Below are positions 12,601 through 26,154 of a DNA stretch of 64,000 bases, piece after piece. Numbering within the stretch: the first letter of the stretch is position 1; the number at the start of each line of letters is the position of its first letter. Both the position numbers and the translations under genes were made by a program. The DNA is from Onchocerca volvulus. Taxonomy: Eukaryota; Nematoda; Chromadorea; Rhabditida; Onchocercidae. Location of the stretch: NCBI GenBank assembly GCA_000499405.2, contig HG738138.1, positions 18,267,753 to 18,331,752 on the forward strand. Reading direction: 5' to 3'. Below the pieces are notes generated by a model. That model saw only the letters and a list, made by a program, of their open reading frames with translations. It was not told the origin of the DNA and made no database searches.

Positions 12601-14486
12601 TTGGACCATTCGTTTTGATGATATATACTATCTTGTCACGAGATTTGAGCCGATTTTTCCTCATCTATGCCATTTTTTTGATTGGCTTTTCTCAGTGTAA
12701 GTATAATGATATCGTTTCTCATTGATACTTTGGCGCTTTTTTTCAGAAAACTTCTGAAAATGAATAAATGTATAATAATAAATATCAAACAATATTTTTT
12801 ATATATTATTCCCTCTCAGCTATTATTATATTTCTTCATAATTTTAGTTATCTTCATCCGATCTCATTGTGATTCGTGTGCTTTGATTTGCATAGTTTGT
12901 ATTTCATTTGTATTGTTCTCGCAAAATCGAATCATCAATAGATAAGAAGTTGAATAAAACTTCTCATTATAAGCAACTTTTCAGTCTTTATAAATTTAAT
13001 TGTTTAATTATTTGCAGCATTTTACATCATCTTTATGTCATGCACTCGTCAGAGTGCTCAGTACCAAAATGTGACTGCGTCGAATGCTATAAACATTTTG
13101 TATCATCCAATGGAGGCAGTAATGAGAATATTTATAATGACAATTGGTGAATTTATGGTTTTTTATCGCAAAATGGTAGTTTTGTGTGGCCAAACAAGTA
13201 TGGCTTATATTGGCAAGGTTAGCAGTTTTTTTGCATAAAATTGGCAAAATGAAAATAATCGAAAAGACTGGATAAGGAGATTACAATCAACGCGTTTAGC
13301 GAAACCATTAAAACTTTGAAAATAGTTTAAAGAACCTATTGTATGGATGAGAACATTCATGATTCGCCGAAATACAGGCAGCTTGTTGTTTACCTGCAAT
13401 TAATATTTCAACTGTGTTATAAAAATGTATAATTCGGATAAAATATAACATGATTTCACTATTTATAGTCATCAATTTATCATTTGGCTCCCTGTCACTA
13501 TTAGTATTTGGACTTTGTTTTCCCCTACTTGCTATTATTCTTAAAGTTTCAATTTTGTTTTCAAGCTGTAAGGAGCAAACAGTTGATATAAGATAAAAAA
13601 AGCGTTAGAATGAAGTAATTTTCGTCGCGATAACTGAGAAGGATCAGATTATTAAGCAACAACTGTAAGTTATTTTAAGGTGATGTTCGTTATTTATGAG
13701 CTATTTGTTAGCGTTATGCAGCTTAACTTACTGATCGCAATGATGGGACGAACCTACGATCTAATATCTGGTACACAAACCGAGTGGAAACGACAGGTTT
13801 GCTCATTAAATGACTTAGTTTTTTTGATCTTTCTCTCTTTCAAAAAATATATAATCATATATATGCCAAATATAATTAGTGATTAACTTTCTTCAAATTG
13901 CCATATTTTTCGCTTGTTGCTAAATTTAATTTTTTAAATAAAAAGTGGGCACAAGTCATTCTCATGCTGGAATTTTCATTGAGACCAAAAGCTCGTCTCA
14001 ATGCGCTGCTCAAATATTCACGACCAATTGGTACCAATAAACGAGAACGAGCATTTGTTATTGTACGAAAAACGGTTCGATTCAAGCGATTAATTAATTT
14101 TACAATTTATAACGAAAAAGCAACTGAAACGTAAACCTAATTTCGGATTTCGATAAATCAAACTATAATTAAGCAACAGCACCAATAGAGCAAAGATTTA
14201 TTGTAAGCTGAAACGTTATTATTTCTGCTGATATACCAGCGGATATATCGAACAAATTTTATGCCACAAATTGGAACTTTTTCGGCAGTATTGGTTAATT
14301 ATAATTATATAATGAAGTAGATATGAAAAAATTACTTGAATTCCACAAGAAGTTCAAAATTTTCAGGGTGATTCACTGTCAGAAACGGATAAACAACTGC
14401 GTGAACTGCAGGAACAAATTATACGCGAAAAGAAACGAGCTTTATTGAAAAGGCGATTGAAGGTTTTAGGAGATAAATTGACTTGA
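6645..14486 (+). CDS. TRPV-type cation channel (OSM-9/OCR family)
   Basis: Eighteen exons join in phase: 6645-6821, 7331-7520, 7763-7978, 8356-8545, 8897-9050, 9314-9415, 9677-9829, 9995-10077, 10382-10490, 10890-11004, 11301-11365, 11599-11706, 11939-12105, 12587-12696, 13018-13217, 13680-13796, 13946-14074 and 14367-14486. They give 834 aa. The N-terminus carries the family motif [13 protein letters not shown] and ankyrin repeats ([27 protein letters not shown]). TM1 is in exon 9, and an extracellular loop with N-glycosylation sites (NTT, NST) is in exon 10. Further membrane segments follow in exons 12-15. The pore/S6 region holds TIGEF and QLNLLIAMM, then a basic C-terminal tail. Such channels act in sensory cilia of nematodes in chemo-, osmo- and mechanosensation, usually as heteromers. 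The tail resembles OCR proteins more than OSM-9, but I cannot name the paralogue. The donor after exon 6 reads ATAAGT, not GTAAGT. The acceptor of exon 17 (AAAAAG) is weak. Confidence 0.93.
7150..7299. repeat. Repeat copy 1 in TRPV intron 1
   Basis: This 150-base segment of intron 1 is similar to 7574-7731 in intron 2. The last 67 bases (7233-7299) match 7665-7731 at about 59 of 67 positions without a gap, including the shared end TTTGAATCACGCG. Confidence 0.75.
7574..7731. repeat. Repeat copy 2 in TRPV intron 2
   Basis: This is the partner of the segment at 7150-7299. Both copies begin with AATCAAAAATTAAGAA and end just upstream of the acceptor of the next exon, in the same orientation. Confidence 0.75.
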
Positions 14487-15701
14487 TATGGATTTGACTG
14501 GAACAAATTAAATCGAAGCGAGTTGAAATAAAATGAATTGAATCGGACCGGATTGTATAATAAAACAGAATTTCTATTTCCTTATGCGATCACTGCAACA
14601 CTGAAGCTTATGATGCCTCCTTTACTGATCGAAACATTTCTTTCCTTCAATTTTTTTCTCGTCTGACAAATGAAATTTCATTATCGTAACCATTCACGAT
14701 CAACTCTCTGATCCTGTCTTTGGCAGTTCTTCTAAAGTCGCTATGTAAATATGTAATGTTGTTGCCAATGTTTTTATAGGATCGTGATGATTTACGTTGC
14801 AAACGGCTTTAGTTTGAATCGATGAATCAAATAGTGAATTCGATGAATGGAGCAAACGATCCGGCATTTTGACTGATATCGTCCATACATCATAAATTGA
14901 TTATTTATGCTTTATTATAATAGTGTTGTTAATGAAGGAAGAATATACCCAAACTCTGTTTCAATGTCATTGGTCTTGCTAAAATTCAGGATATAATTGA
15001 ATTAGCATGAGTATCAGAATATGCATTGTACTATATGCATTGCTATCACCACATGATACTATTACGAATTTGAGTTTGGATGTAAAACTGCAGGATAACA
15101 GAATATTCCATGAAAATATACTATTGTATATTTTATTTAGCCCAAACTTCAACAACTAATTCAGGACAGAAATGGATTAGCAAAAATATTTTTTCAAGTA
15201 CTACCATTTATTCAATGATTTTCTTTGCTACAATATGTTAATATTTCATGGTTTTCTCTTTGACATATTTAAAATGCTTACTGATACCACGATAAATGCC
15301 GAGATCTTTTGGTTAAAGAGCAGATTATTTTGTTCCAAAAAATGAAAAAAGTTCGAAGAAAAACTTCAAATAAATTTCTAGATTTATTCGAAAAATATTA
15401 GAAAATATGCTGTTACTAATATACAACAAATGATTTCTCTGAATGGGAAAAGTTTATTGGGATAAACAATATTCATAGATACTTGGGGATAAGCAATATT
15501 CATAGAAGAGAAAGGAAGAACTCCTTTGTATTACAATTTTTTGGCAGTATAATAAATACAGGATGCTATACATTAAAACTACAATTTTATAAATGTCTAT
15601 CATGGAAATTATATACATGTTTTTCTAAAGTCCACCAATGCAAAACCTAAAAATTAACTAGCTTTACTCTCTTTGCGGATAAGTGACGAATTAAGGTGAC
15701 A
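14487..15701. other. Convergent intergenic region
   Basis: This region lies between the 3' ends of the TRPV gene (+) and the complex I gene (-). It is AT-rich and must contain both 3' untranslated regions and poly(A) sites. I see no further gene. An imperfect tandem pair lies near 15465-15510 (GATAA(A)CAATATTCATAGA and GATAAGCAATATTCATAGA). Confidence 0.55.
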
Positions 15702-18700
15702 TTACACAGAAAGAAACCTATTTTCTTCCATGTAAGGATCTTTTTTGTAATGCTGATATGCACGGACACATTCGGCCATCGTTTTTGAAGCACGAGATAT
15801 TGAATTTGTCATCCAAAAATCGCCCAGTTCAATGAGTTCCGGTTTCAATACAACATCTGTATTCCCAGACTGAAATTTTCATATGTATTTGGAATTTATG
15901 TGCATATATATATGTTTTATATCTTTAAATTCATAATTACCATTTTAAACCAAAATTATTTAAGTTAAAGGCTCTCTATCCAGAACAGTTACTAACAGTA
16001 GCAACTTATCAACTGTTGTGTATTTCGTGAGTTATAATTAATAAATTAAATAAATTGCAGCAATGTGAATGCAATTCGAATTCGAGTGAAAACTACTCAA
16101 AATGTTGCGGCTTTAGTCACTTTCAACTTCAGTTTCGGTCTTACACAGCATAACATAATATAGTGGCTAGAAAAGTATAATTATTTTGCTATTAATATTA
16201 TGCAAAAAATCATGTCCGAAATAAACTAATTATGTCTTTAATTCCACTGCTTGATCATTCATTGATTAGTCTAACTTCTTCAAAGATTTAAAGAATAAAG
16301 ATACCTGGATCACTGGATATAAAAATCAGGAAGAAGAAAAAAAGAAAAAAAAAAATCAAAAAATCACTTCCGCCAACATCGCCGCTTGTTCCTGGAATGA
16401 GCATTCTTCAACACTATCATAACGTACCAGATGAGGAGCAATCTGGAATTTCTCAAAACTTTTGCAAGAGAAATCGAGAATTGCGTGAAGAAATTTGCGT
16501 TAAAATTCTGAATGATAAAACCAAGAAACCAACCTCAGCCATTCGATTTCTCATTTGGTCAAGATCGTTGTAAGGTAAAGCTTTTCCTGCCACTTCACTA
16601 ATCGCTCGTATTATTTTCCAATCTATTCTTGCATCACCTGGGGCAGTTATTGCAGCGTAGGCCTATAAATTCGAAACTGACAAAAAATTAAGCATGAATG
16701 TAAATCCCTTTATTTTGTGACTGCTTCTAATCGTTTTTAGTTGCTATTTATTAGCTAACAAGCACTTTATTAAGCAATGAATTAACCTAACAAATTATAG
16801 CGATATGAATGTTATTTGAATATTTTGAAAAATTTTTCAAAACGCTAATTTTAGTTTTAGTCCTTTTACACAAGACAACAATATATGTCCAGAAAAAGGC
16901 AATTATTAGTTGCACATGTTTTCATACTTTCAAGAAAGAAATAAGAAAATGAGGAATTCTTACATCAGCAATTAATTATAAGTCAGCAATAAATGTCCAT
17001 AACAAAAGGATTAAATTTAAAGTTAAATTAATCGATTCATATTGCAATGGGATTTTTCCGGTCATTTAAAATTTTTTTGCGAATGAAATGCGATTTCTTT
17101 TGTTTCGGTTGTTTATGTATTTCTATATATTATCACGATGTAGCAGTTTCAGTTATTACATTGTTTTTTTTATTGTAGTATGCTATTTCGTGATTTTCTT
17201 CCTAGTATATTATCATTTATTGAAATTAAAAATGTTTGATATTTGGATATGCAGGATTTGCAAAGCATATAGAGTTATCAGATCATGGAAAATATTTAAG
17301 TGAATTTTTGAATTCGCTTTATATATGCTTTTTTAGCACAATTTAAGCATAAAACGAGCACTTTCGAATGCATTTAAAAATTCAGCTCAAAATTTTCATT
17401 TCAATCTATGTTTTAATTAATTAATCAGTGAACTGGGTATTTATATAATGCGAACTAATTCGTTCTTTTCCATAAATTTACTCCAGAAAATATTGAAATC
17501 ACCAACTCTTTGCGCTCGGCCTTCAGTATTAACATATGTGGCATCCTTTTCCGTATAAGCAGCACCTGGCAAGATTAAATTTGCCAACTCAACTCCTACA
17601 TCACCATGGTGTCCTTAAAATCCTTCATTTTAATTATTCCTTAGATGCTTAATTATTTCAAAATGTTTCTAGCTTTCATATTAAGAATATCACAGGTATC
17701 GATCTTTAGTCATACCAACTTACCTTGGTAAACAACGAAAGTGTCGGAAGCCAAATCATTCTTTTTAATACGACCACTATCAGCGCCAAGCATATATAAA
17801 AATTTAATATGTTTAATCGAATTCAAAATCCATTCGGCACCAGCCTAAATAATCAAAGTTCTTAAATTCAGAAAGGCATAAAAAGATAGTTTCTCTCGGT
17901 CGACTATTCGGTCAGATGTACACAGTTTTTATAAGAAGTCATATGACGAAGAGGAGTTCAAAATAGAACTTTTATGTTCAGCTTGAAATGTATCTAGCGA
18001 TAAATACAATGAATTCTATACAATCTTAGTAATCCTGAAATTACTACAAATTACATTTTATCTTACGCCTAGTTTTAATTACGCTGTAACAGTTATTACT
18101 GAACAAATTCAAAGAATTCACTTTGTATCCAACATCCAAAGCGCCAACTTGTGATGAATGTCGTTGCAAAACATTCACTATTTTTATGGCTAAAATAAAA
18201 AACAGTAATGTATTTGATTTTTAATATCAACGAATTCTATTTTTTCAGTGGTTTATCAAGTCTGATTAGGAATCAAGTAAAGCGGGAAATTTTTTCATTT
18301 CTCCGAAATAGAGAAAATGCGAATTTTTCAAATTGCTCGTCCAACAATTTTTCAAATTACTCGTCCAACTAAACCACAATGCACATGGCTACGAAAACAT
18401 ATGTAAAGTTTGAGACAAGAGCTAATAACGTTAAGACTTATTAAATTATATTCATACTTTTTCCGGTTCTAGATCGCAATTTTTCAGCGAATATTTGAAT
18501 TTTTCCTAGCAACGCAGCGCCATGTTTTCCTTGCAAAGCTCCTGAGCCAACGACAATCATCGGCCGTTTAGCTGTTTGCAAACGCTTAAACAACTATATT
18601 TTGAAATTTGAAGTCACCATTAATAAATTCAGAAAAAACATCTTCAACATAAATCAATTAACAAGTCAAAGCTGCTCACCTTAGCGAATTCGTTTTTACC

Positions 18701-21700
18701 ATCGATTATATCATCTAGAACTTTGCCATTGTTACCCAAGTATTTATAATCATATTTTAAGTCAAGTTCATCGCCGATAACACCAATTTCAATACCAGTG
18801 TGTCGAAAGCTAGAAAACGTTGCTTTAGAGATTTAAAATAGTACTGGTTGCGGTAATGTAGAAGAGATAATGTAGTTTCGTTAGATACAGATCTAAATAA
18901 ACCCGTTAAATTGTGACGTGATAAAATTATTCAAACTAGTTTCTCGATAATGTTCAAAAAATGATCCCGAAAAAAAAAAAAGAAAAAAAAAGAAATAATT
19001 TGAAATCCCGCTCTAGAACCTTACAAAATTAGCAAATGAATATTCAAATATAAGGCTAAATTCTATATTTGCGAAAAATTTACGCACAAATAGTTTTCAT
19101 TAATAACATTTATTCAAATGTAAAAAACCATTAAAAATAACATCATATTATATTCATAATACCTTTTCCGTATGCGAGCATTAAAAATTGCAGCTTCAAA
19201 ACGTGGATTCGTACCAACTAATAGTAAAACATCCGCTTTTTCTACCCCAATAAATTTATCGTTCATAACATAATTGCATCTGAAACAGTTTGCCTATTCA
19301 ACTTGTTCAGTCTTTGGAAAAAATTATTTATCAACTTGTTATTTTCAGATTTGGAGGCTGTTTCATATGCCTTAACTAAAAATCACAAAGGTGAAAGAAT
19401 TATAACATTTAAACGGTTTCGAAATATATGTAGCGAAAATATTAAGTCAAGCGAGTAAAACTCAACAGTCTCAAATTAAATAAAGAATTCATCCAGAAGA
19501 CAGGACAAGTTGATTACTCTCCAATTCCTATTTTACCGATTAATCATACATTACTAGAAAGCTACCGAAGATCTGTTCCGCCACTGCCATCTGGAAACGA
19601 CTCTTCCGTACAAACTAATTCGCTATCAAATCGATTCAACAGATCTTTCAAAGCTATCAGTGATTCTGAAAATGTTATTACTTAAGCACCGTAAGACAAG
19701 AAATTAAGATATACGTACGTGAAAACCAAATTACTGTTATAAAAACAGATTTTTCTAATTTTCAAACTTCATATTAAATTAGAAAAAAATCAAGTTTAAT
19801 TATTGGTATAAAGAAGAACCTGTATCGCAAAGATCTCCTGCTATTGCAGCAATATCATTTGATGAAACAGCACGCAATTTTGATGCAACAGCAAACAACG
19901 CTTCTTCCCAACTGCATGGTCTACAAACAAATCAAATTGTGAAGGAAGGAATCGGCAAATTATTAAATAATACTTTTTTCGCATTTTTTCCTTTCTTTTT
20001 TTTTTTTTTTTGCATTATACGAATGATCCCCGTCATAATTCTGCGTTTCTGCAGAAGGTATTAAACAAATATGGCAATGAATATCTAATCAGGTTTTGGA
20101 CATTCACGCATTCAGCTTAATTTCGGATTAATGGTACTGAATCTGTATGAACACTTTTTTGAACGGATGCATACTTACTCCAGAAATCCATCCTGAGTTC
20201 GTAACAGTGGCTGTCCAAGTCGCTGTCTTTTCAAACCATCAACAACGAAACGTGTTTTGTCACTTATCCATTCTTCATTAATATCCTAAAAAAGAAATGA
20301 CAGAGGAAAAAAAAAAAAGAGAAACAATATTGAGTTCAGAAAATCAAAAAGTTTGTCAACAAAGGAACCATATTTACATGGTTTATCTACCTCACATAGT
20401 TTTGGAGTAATTCGAAATAATTCTCCAGTACGATGTGCGATTACAATGTTTGAACCAACGGCATCCATAACGTCGATACTTTCTACTTTTCGCAGCTCCC
20501 ATGGTCTTGCTGTAAAGCTGAAATAACTCAATCCTTGGTAAAAAAAAATTAAGAATGTTATAAAGAAAAGATAAGGCAAATTTTGTTATATGTAATCATT
20601 TTTCTGCACAAATTCTTAAAATTTTCAAAAAATAGTGTTTTAAAGTCATTAACAGACTTCGTCTAGCATTTAGATACTTCAATCGTAAATAATTGAACAA
20701 GCTAATTGTACATGTTTAAAAGACGTATACCTGTATGGCTTATTAAGAAGAGCGCCAACTGGACAAATGTCAATAACATTACCCGATAATTCTGTAGCGA
20801 ATAATTTCTCAACATAAGTTCCAATCTGAAAATCGACTCATTCACTTTGCTAAAGATTACCTTCCATTTAAACGTTGAGTTTTTATTTTCGTTCAAACAT
20901 CAAATTTTTCTAATTTGCATATCTATTACAATTGAAAATCACCTTATATCATTATGTAATGCACAATGAAGCTTTCTCATTCAAAATGCATTTGATTGAC
21001 AAAATTTCATAAAGCAGGTATTCAACAGCAATAGATATAGCACTCTGCAAAGTGCCAAAAGAGAGAGAGAGAAAGAAAAAAAAAACGAATATTTTTAATA
21101 AAAGCTGAGTAAAAGAAAAAATAAATAATCAATCTTATTAATCGTAAACACGAAAAAAAATCGAACCTCCATGTCAGTTCCACGTCCAGTAGTACCTAAA
21201 TCTGAAACGCCAGCTATTTCATTTGCAAATCGTACACATCGCGTACATTGAATACATCGTGTCATAACCGTTTTTATTAGTGGTCCGATGTATTTGTTTT
21301 CCACAGCTCTAAAAATTTTGGATACTGATAAAGTATTTCAAAAAAATAACTTCCGGATGTCATGATACGAAAGTCGAATAATAATGACATTAGTCAGATT
21401 AGGTGAAATTTTCGAAATAAATTTTTAAATTTCAAAAATGACTGTCTAACAAACCTTTTGCCATCATATACAATTTGCAGACGGCTTCTGTCTGAGCCAA
21501 ATCCCATCGACTGATCTTGTAAATCACATTCACCACCCTAACAATATTATAAATCCATACATGTAATCTAAGTATCACTTTTTTTAATATCATTGAAGCT
21601 AGTTCCATCTCTCTAATATTGAAGCCTCTGTAGAATATTTTTTAATTTGTCATTGCCTACAGACAGAGATTTCCTAGCAATATGGAAATCGGCATGCATT

Positions 21701-22669
21701 AAACTATGATATGACTGTTAATCAAACCTATGTTGAAGAACAAATCGAGTCTTAATATTTGGCCTTTGACTTATTTAAAAATTATCTGATATGTTACTAT
21801 TTCTAATTAATATACCTGGTCACAAATCGGGCAATCAAGTGGGTGATTTACAAGGAGGAATTCCATTACTCCTTCGCGAGCTTTTTTTGCCATTGGTGAA
21901 TTAGTTTGCACTCTCATGCCATTCGCAACAGGCATAGCACATGATGCTACTGGCTGTAAATTAGGGACAGAAATAAATTCAAATCAGCACGAAGAATAAA
22001 ATATGAAGACAAATCATATTTTCTAAGTCAAAACCAAAAACGAAAATGAACTTAAACTTCATTTATTTCGATATTAAATTAGACAAATTAAGAATGAAAG
22101 ATCTCACCTTCCACTGTTTTTCCACTTCCACTAGGCACATGCGACAGTTACCAGCTATAGAGAGGCGATCATGATAACAGAAGCGAGGAATATCAACACC
22201 AAGCAACGATGCCGCCTATAATTATGTTTTCTAATAAGGAACACATATTCATTGAAACAACATCTAATTATCAGCACAGTCTCACTACGTGACAAAAGAA
22301 ATGAAAAAAGGAAATGTTAAGTGGATGTATGATCATGGAATCATTAAATTAAAATAAGCATTTCCGAAACGAAAAAGATGGAAATCATTCAGATCATTAT
22401 TTGGAAATTATGAAACCTATTTTAATATGCAAAAATAAGTAAGCAGAGAAGGCCACTGAACAAAAAAGTCAACAACACACAACAAAAATAGTCGCAAATA
22501 CCTGTAATATAGTAGTTCCCGGATCAACAAGTACTTTCTTATCATTGATAAATACTTCAACTTTATTTGATGCTGTTGTTTGTTGCCCACGACAAGACAG
22601 CAAACTGATTAGTCGCAACTTACCGACGGTCAATCGGGATAAGCCTGTACCCGACGCCATCTGTATCAT
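15702..22669 (-). CDS. NDUFS1: NADH:ubiquinone oxidoreductase 75-kDa subunit (complex I)
   Basis: About 19 exons run from the ATG at 22669 down to a TAA at 15702-15704. They lie near 22502-22669, 22108-22215, 21816-21953, 21455-21537, 21167-21308, 20731-20825, 20391-20517, 20179-20285, 19820-19920, 19566-19665, 19164-19278, 18680-18810, 18464-18585, 18119-18190, 17727-17846, 17505-17612, 16535-16662, 16368-16442 and 15702-15869. The product is about 735 aa, the usual family length (C. elegans nuo-5). An N-terminal presequence precedes the [2Fe-2S] ferredoxin-like domain ([21 protein letters not shown]). The second cluster motif follows ([19 protein letters not shown]), then the 4Fe-4S ligands ([14 protein letters not shown]) and a molybdopterin-oxidoreductase-like domain ([34 protein letters not shown]). 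It is the largest subunit of the matrix arm and carries electrons along the Fe-S chain from FMN. All cluster cysteines that I can place are present. Confidence 0.95.
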
Positions 22670-23857
22670 TTCCCTGATTGGAATGAAGCTTGAATTTCAT
22701 TAAAATTAATTGGATAGAAACATTTCCTAATTCCTAACAATTATAAATTACAATCTCATATCACTATAATAACATTACAAAAAATAACAGATCCTGTCAA
22801 AAACATGAAATTTCGATTTATAATGAAATGGTTTTAACACAAATTTTGATAATTTTAAAAGTATCAGTGGATAGGCTTTATAACCTGATTCTTCACATTC
22901 ATACGAAAACTGCCAAAAAATTCAGCAATCGATCAAAATTATTTAATGAAGGCAATTGAGAAATATTGTAATGAAAATTTCCAGTGCATATCACAGTTTT
23001 AATTTCTACCTTTAACCACATGATATATTACAATGGAAAAATATTTGCAGAAATCTGAATAAGTCATAATCACATTCGAACTTCCAGAACCAAATTATTA
23101 ATAAGACAACGCTAATGTAACATGAAAAACTGAACAAGTAATGTATTACATGCTACTTAACACTGCTGTCAAGCTTATCAAATTCGAAAGAATAGTTCAG
23201 TCTAACTAAAAAACATATTTAAAAAGAATTACAAAGGAATGAAAGCTGCTCACCGAGTTAAGGGGAAGTGATAAAACAGTTAACTGAAATATCAATTTTC
23301 CATTAACCTTTAGAGTCATCGGTAGAATTATTATTCTTCAATTATTTAAAAGAAAAAATTTCTAAATTTATGAAAATGATTTGAAATTAGACGGTTCTTT
23401 ATTCATATAACCTCCTCTGAAGAAATCTATTTATCTAATACCCTACAACCAATGGACGTTCCAAACTACTTTCGTCTAAGTCTTACATTTTTATCTTGCT
23501 AACTGTTCAACCATTCAATACAATATGTCTCCAAATGATGATACCACTAAAGACTAGACATAACTTTTCTATACAGATCTTGAAAACGAGTTCATAATAG
23601 TATTCATCAAACCATTCCACCTGGTATAATAGCCTCCCGATGGATGCTTGATGTTCTATAACAAAGAAATAATTAACATTAGTAAGTCGCATTAATGTTA
23701 TAAACCACAAAAAGAGGAAAAAAAATTGAAAGTTTTGTAAATACAACGACAAAACCTGAAACAATCTTTCTTCTATCTTTTAAACAATTCGGCTGTATCA
23801 ACAATTACTTTGAATAGGGAAGAAATGAAAATTCATCATAAACAGAACATTATGTCA
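22670..23857. other. Intergenic between two minus-strand genes
   Basis: This 1.2-kb stretch contains the promoter of NDUFS1 and the 3' region of ZFPL1. It is AT-rich and I see no gene in it. The two minus-strand genes are too far apart for a typical tightly spaced nematode operon. Confidence 0.5.
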
Positions 23858-26154
23858 TTATTGACTATGTTCTGGGAAAGCAATACGAATGTCTGGATTA
23901 GCGAGGGGATTGAATGCAGGGTCGTCATTCGATGGGCTACTCATTAAGCGTGAAAGTACAGTAAATACTGTCATCATTATTATAATACAAATTCCAATAT
24001 AGAAAATTCCATGTTTCCACTGTGTACGAGTATCAAAGACAGCATGTCTACCATATCGTGATCTGAAAAAAAAGAACAAAATATATTTGATAATAAATTT
24101 TCCCTAGCTACTGATTTAATTTTGCAAAAATAATCTAATTACCAAATGAGCAGAAATTATTTCTGCAAGTTAAATATGCAAAAAATTTTCAGAAAATCGG
24201 AAATGATCAAATTTCACCAACCTAAACCAGCGGTTTAGCCACTCACTAGCTGATCTTCGTTTATATTTGTTTTCCGGCAAATCTTCATCGCGATCTTTTG
24301 AATGCAGTAGAGGATTTGCGTTCAAATAATTGTTTTCATTCAGATTCATGGATTTTCTGGCTAAAAAAGTAAATAGTAACGGCAAAAAAAATTCGAATCA
24401 TAAAACTCTATTGATGAATGATACTGAACGATCCACAAATTCATATTTATAAAAAAGACAGCGTTAGAAAAACCACTAATGATACAAAAGATCAGTCTAG
24501 GTCTGTGTAAATCAATTTTAGTGCGATAATTTTAAGATCAAAGGCAATGAAAAGATTAGATCAAGTAAAAGAAAGCGATGATAACATGACCAGAAACAAC
24601 TGGGAGGCCTATTCAAAAATAATATCTGCTGATGATCAGTTTCAGTAATCACTTAAGATCTGTAAAATTAAATGTAAGAATGATGAAAATCAAACTAACC
24701 AGTAAACTGATGTTGCTGTTCTTGTCGGCTGTACTGATCATCTACATCAATTACCGTAGCTGGTGTACCACTCCGAATACATTCAGCATTGAGGTTCGCT
24801 TCATGTAAAACATCTGGTCCATTCATATGACTCTGTTTTTCATTCCTAGATGGTGCTGTCATCGATGGAATAAATGATGCAGGTGATGGTAAATTATCAA
24901 GTTCCGGCAGCTTGAAATGAAATAAATGAGTTGCATGAATATGAATAGTAGATAAATTTGGGTTTAGATACTCACCGATATATAAACAGATAGCATCAAT
25001 AACACGAAATTTAACAGAATAGATCCAAGTATTCAAATTTAAGGATTGAGAACATAACTCCATGAAATTTTTGGACTGTGTGACTCAATTACATGCATAT
25101 GGAACTATACTTGAAAACTGTGGCAGAACGAAACTACCAAAAAAAAGGAAATTTGATTCTTACCAAGGATAATCCAAGCCCAGCTCGAGCCCAATTTGCT
25201 TGCTGCAATATGGTTCGTAAGTGTTCAATAGTTGGCGATGTTTGATTAGGAGCTGGAAATATACCTTCCTGACATTGCTGACATTTGTATCCAGCTGGAG
25301 CTGTGTTTCTCGGTAAATGACATGCCCAAGCATCTAAACATTCCCAGTGGAACAGATCTGAAAAAAGAAAACTATATGATCATATATGAACATTGATTAA
25401 CGAATCGATTGCTTTATGGTAATCTTAGCTTTGCTCTAATTTGGCTTTTATAAATTTATTTCTCGCTGCTGGATTTGGTGTCTGTCATAAGTTACTTTAA
25501 TAGAATGCTTGCATGGTTGCCATTTTTAAACTTCTATAATTAATAGCATGTTCTCGTATTCACGATTTCGTCATAATTCAACGCCACAAATGAAACATAC
25601 GTAAACATTTTAAGCGAACAGTTTCCTTGGATTCTAATGGAGTAGAACACAGCATACAATTCGTATCGTAATCACTATCTGCCAACCATGACAGATAACT
25701 TTGAACTACACACTGAAATCTGATTTCTTTTCTTCTATACTACTAATTTTACGAATTTCATAAAAAGATAAAAAGATATTTCCTTGATTCATGTAATATT
25801 TGTTTTAGCATAACAACGATGTATTTGTGTCAAAGTTCTGCAAAACTCATGATGTTCCTAATCTTACATCATTGATAAATTGAGAAGGAATTTTAATTGC
25901 TAATATCAAACATAAATACGAGAGAAAGTTGAGTGTTTTTCTCTACTGCCCTTCACGGTAAGCATTAAAACTTCAGTCTCACTTTCACTACCATTAGGCA
26001 ACATTAGTAGTTATCACATATATGAACCTTACGTGTAATAATAAAGGCTTACTTTGCAATGATTTTCTACCAAACAATACTCGCATACGTTGACTCGATG
26101 TTCGAAACAAAATAAGCTTGTTACTTTTTTCTTCGCACATTTACAAAGTCCCAT
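23858..26154 (-). CDS. ZFPL1: Zinc finger protein-like 1 (Golgi RING/B-box membrane protein)
   Basis: Six exons join in phase: 26154-26053, 25712-25601, 25357-25164, 24910-24700, 24360-24222 and 24062-23858. They give 320 aa, close to the 310 aa of vertebrate ZFPL1. The N-terminus [19 protein letters not shown] is the family signature and carries the B-box-like zinc ligands ([17 protein letters not shown]). The RING-like segment follows, with DTNCMLC, the [13 protein letters not shown] motif and [12 protein letters not shown] low-complexity linker leads to one transmembrane helix near the C-terminus ([18 protein letters not shown]) and a short lumenal tail. In other animals the protein is an integral cis-Golgi membrane protein that binds GM130 and helps keep cis-Golgi structure. 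It is divergent from ATG12 and shares a 1.6-kb upstream region with it. Confidence 0.93.
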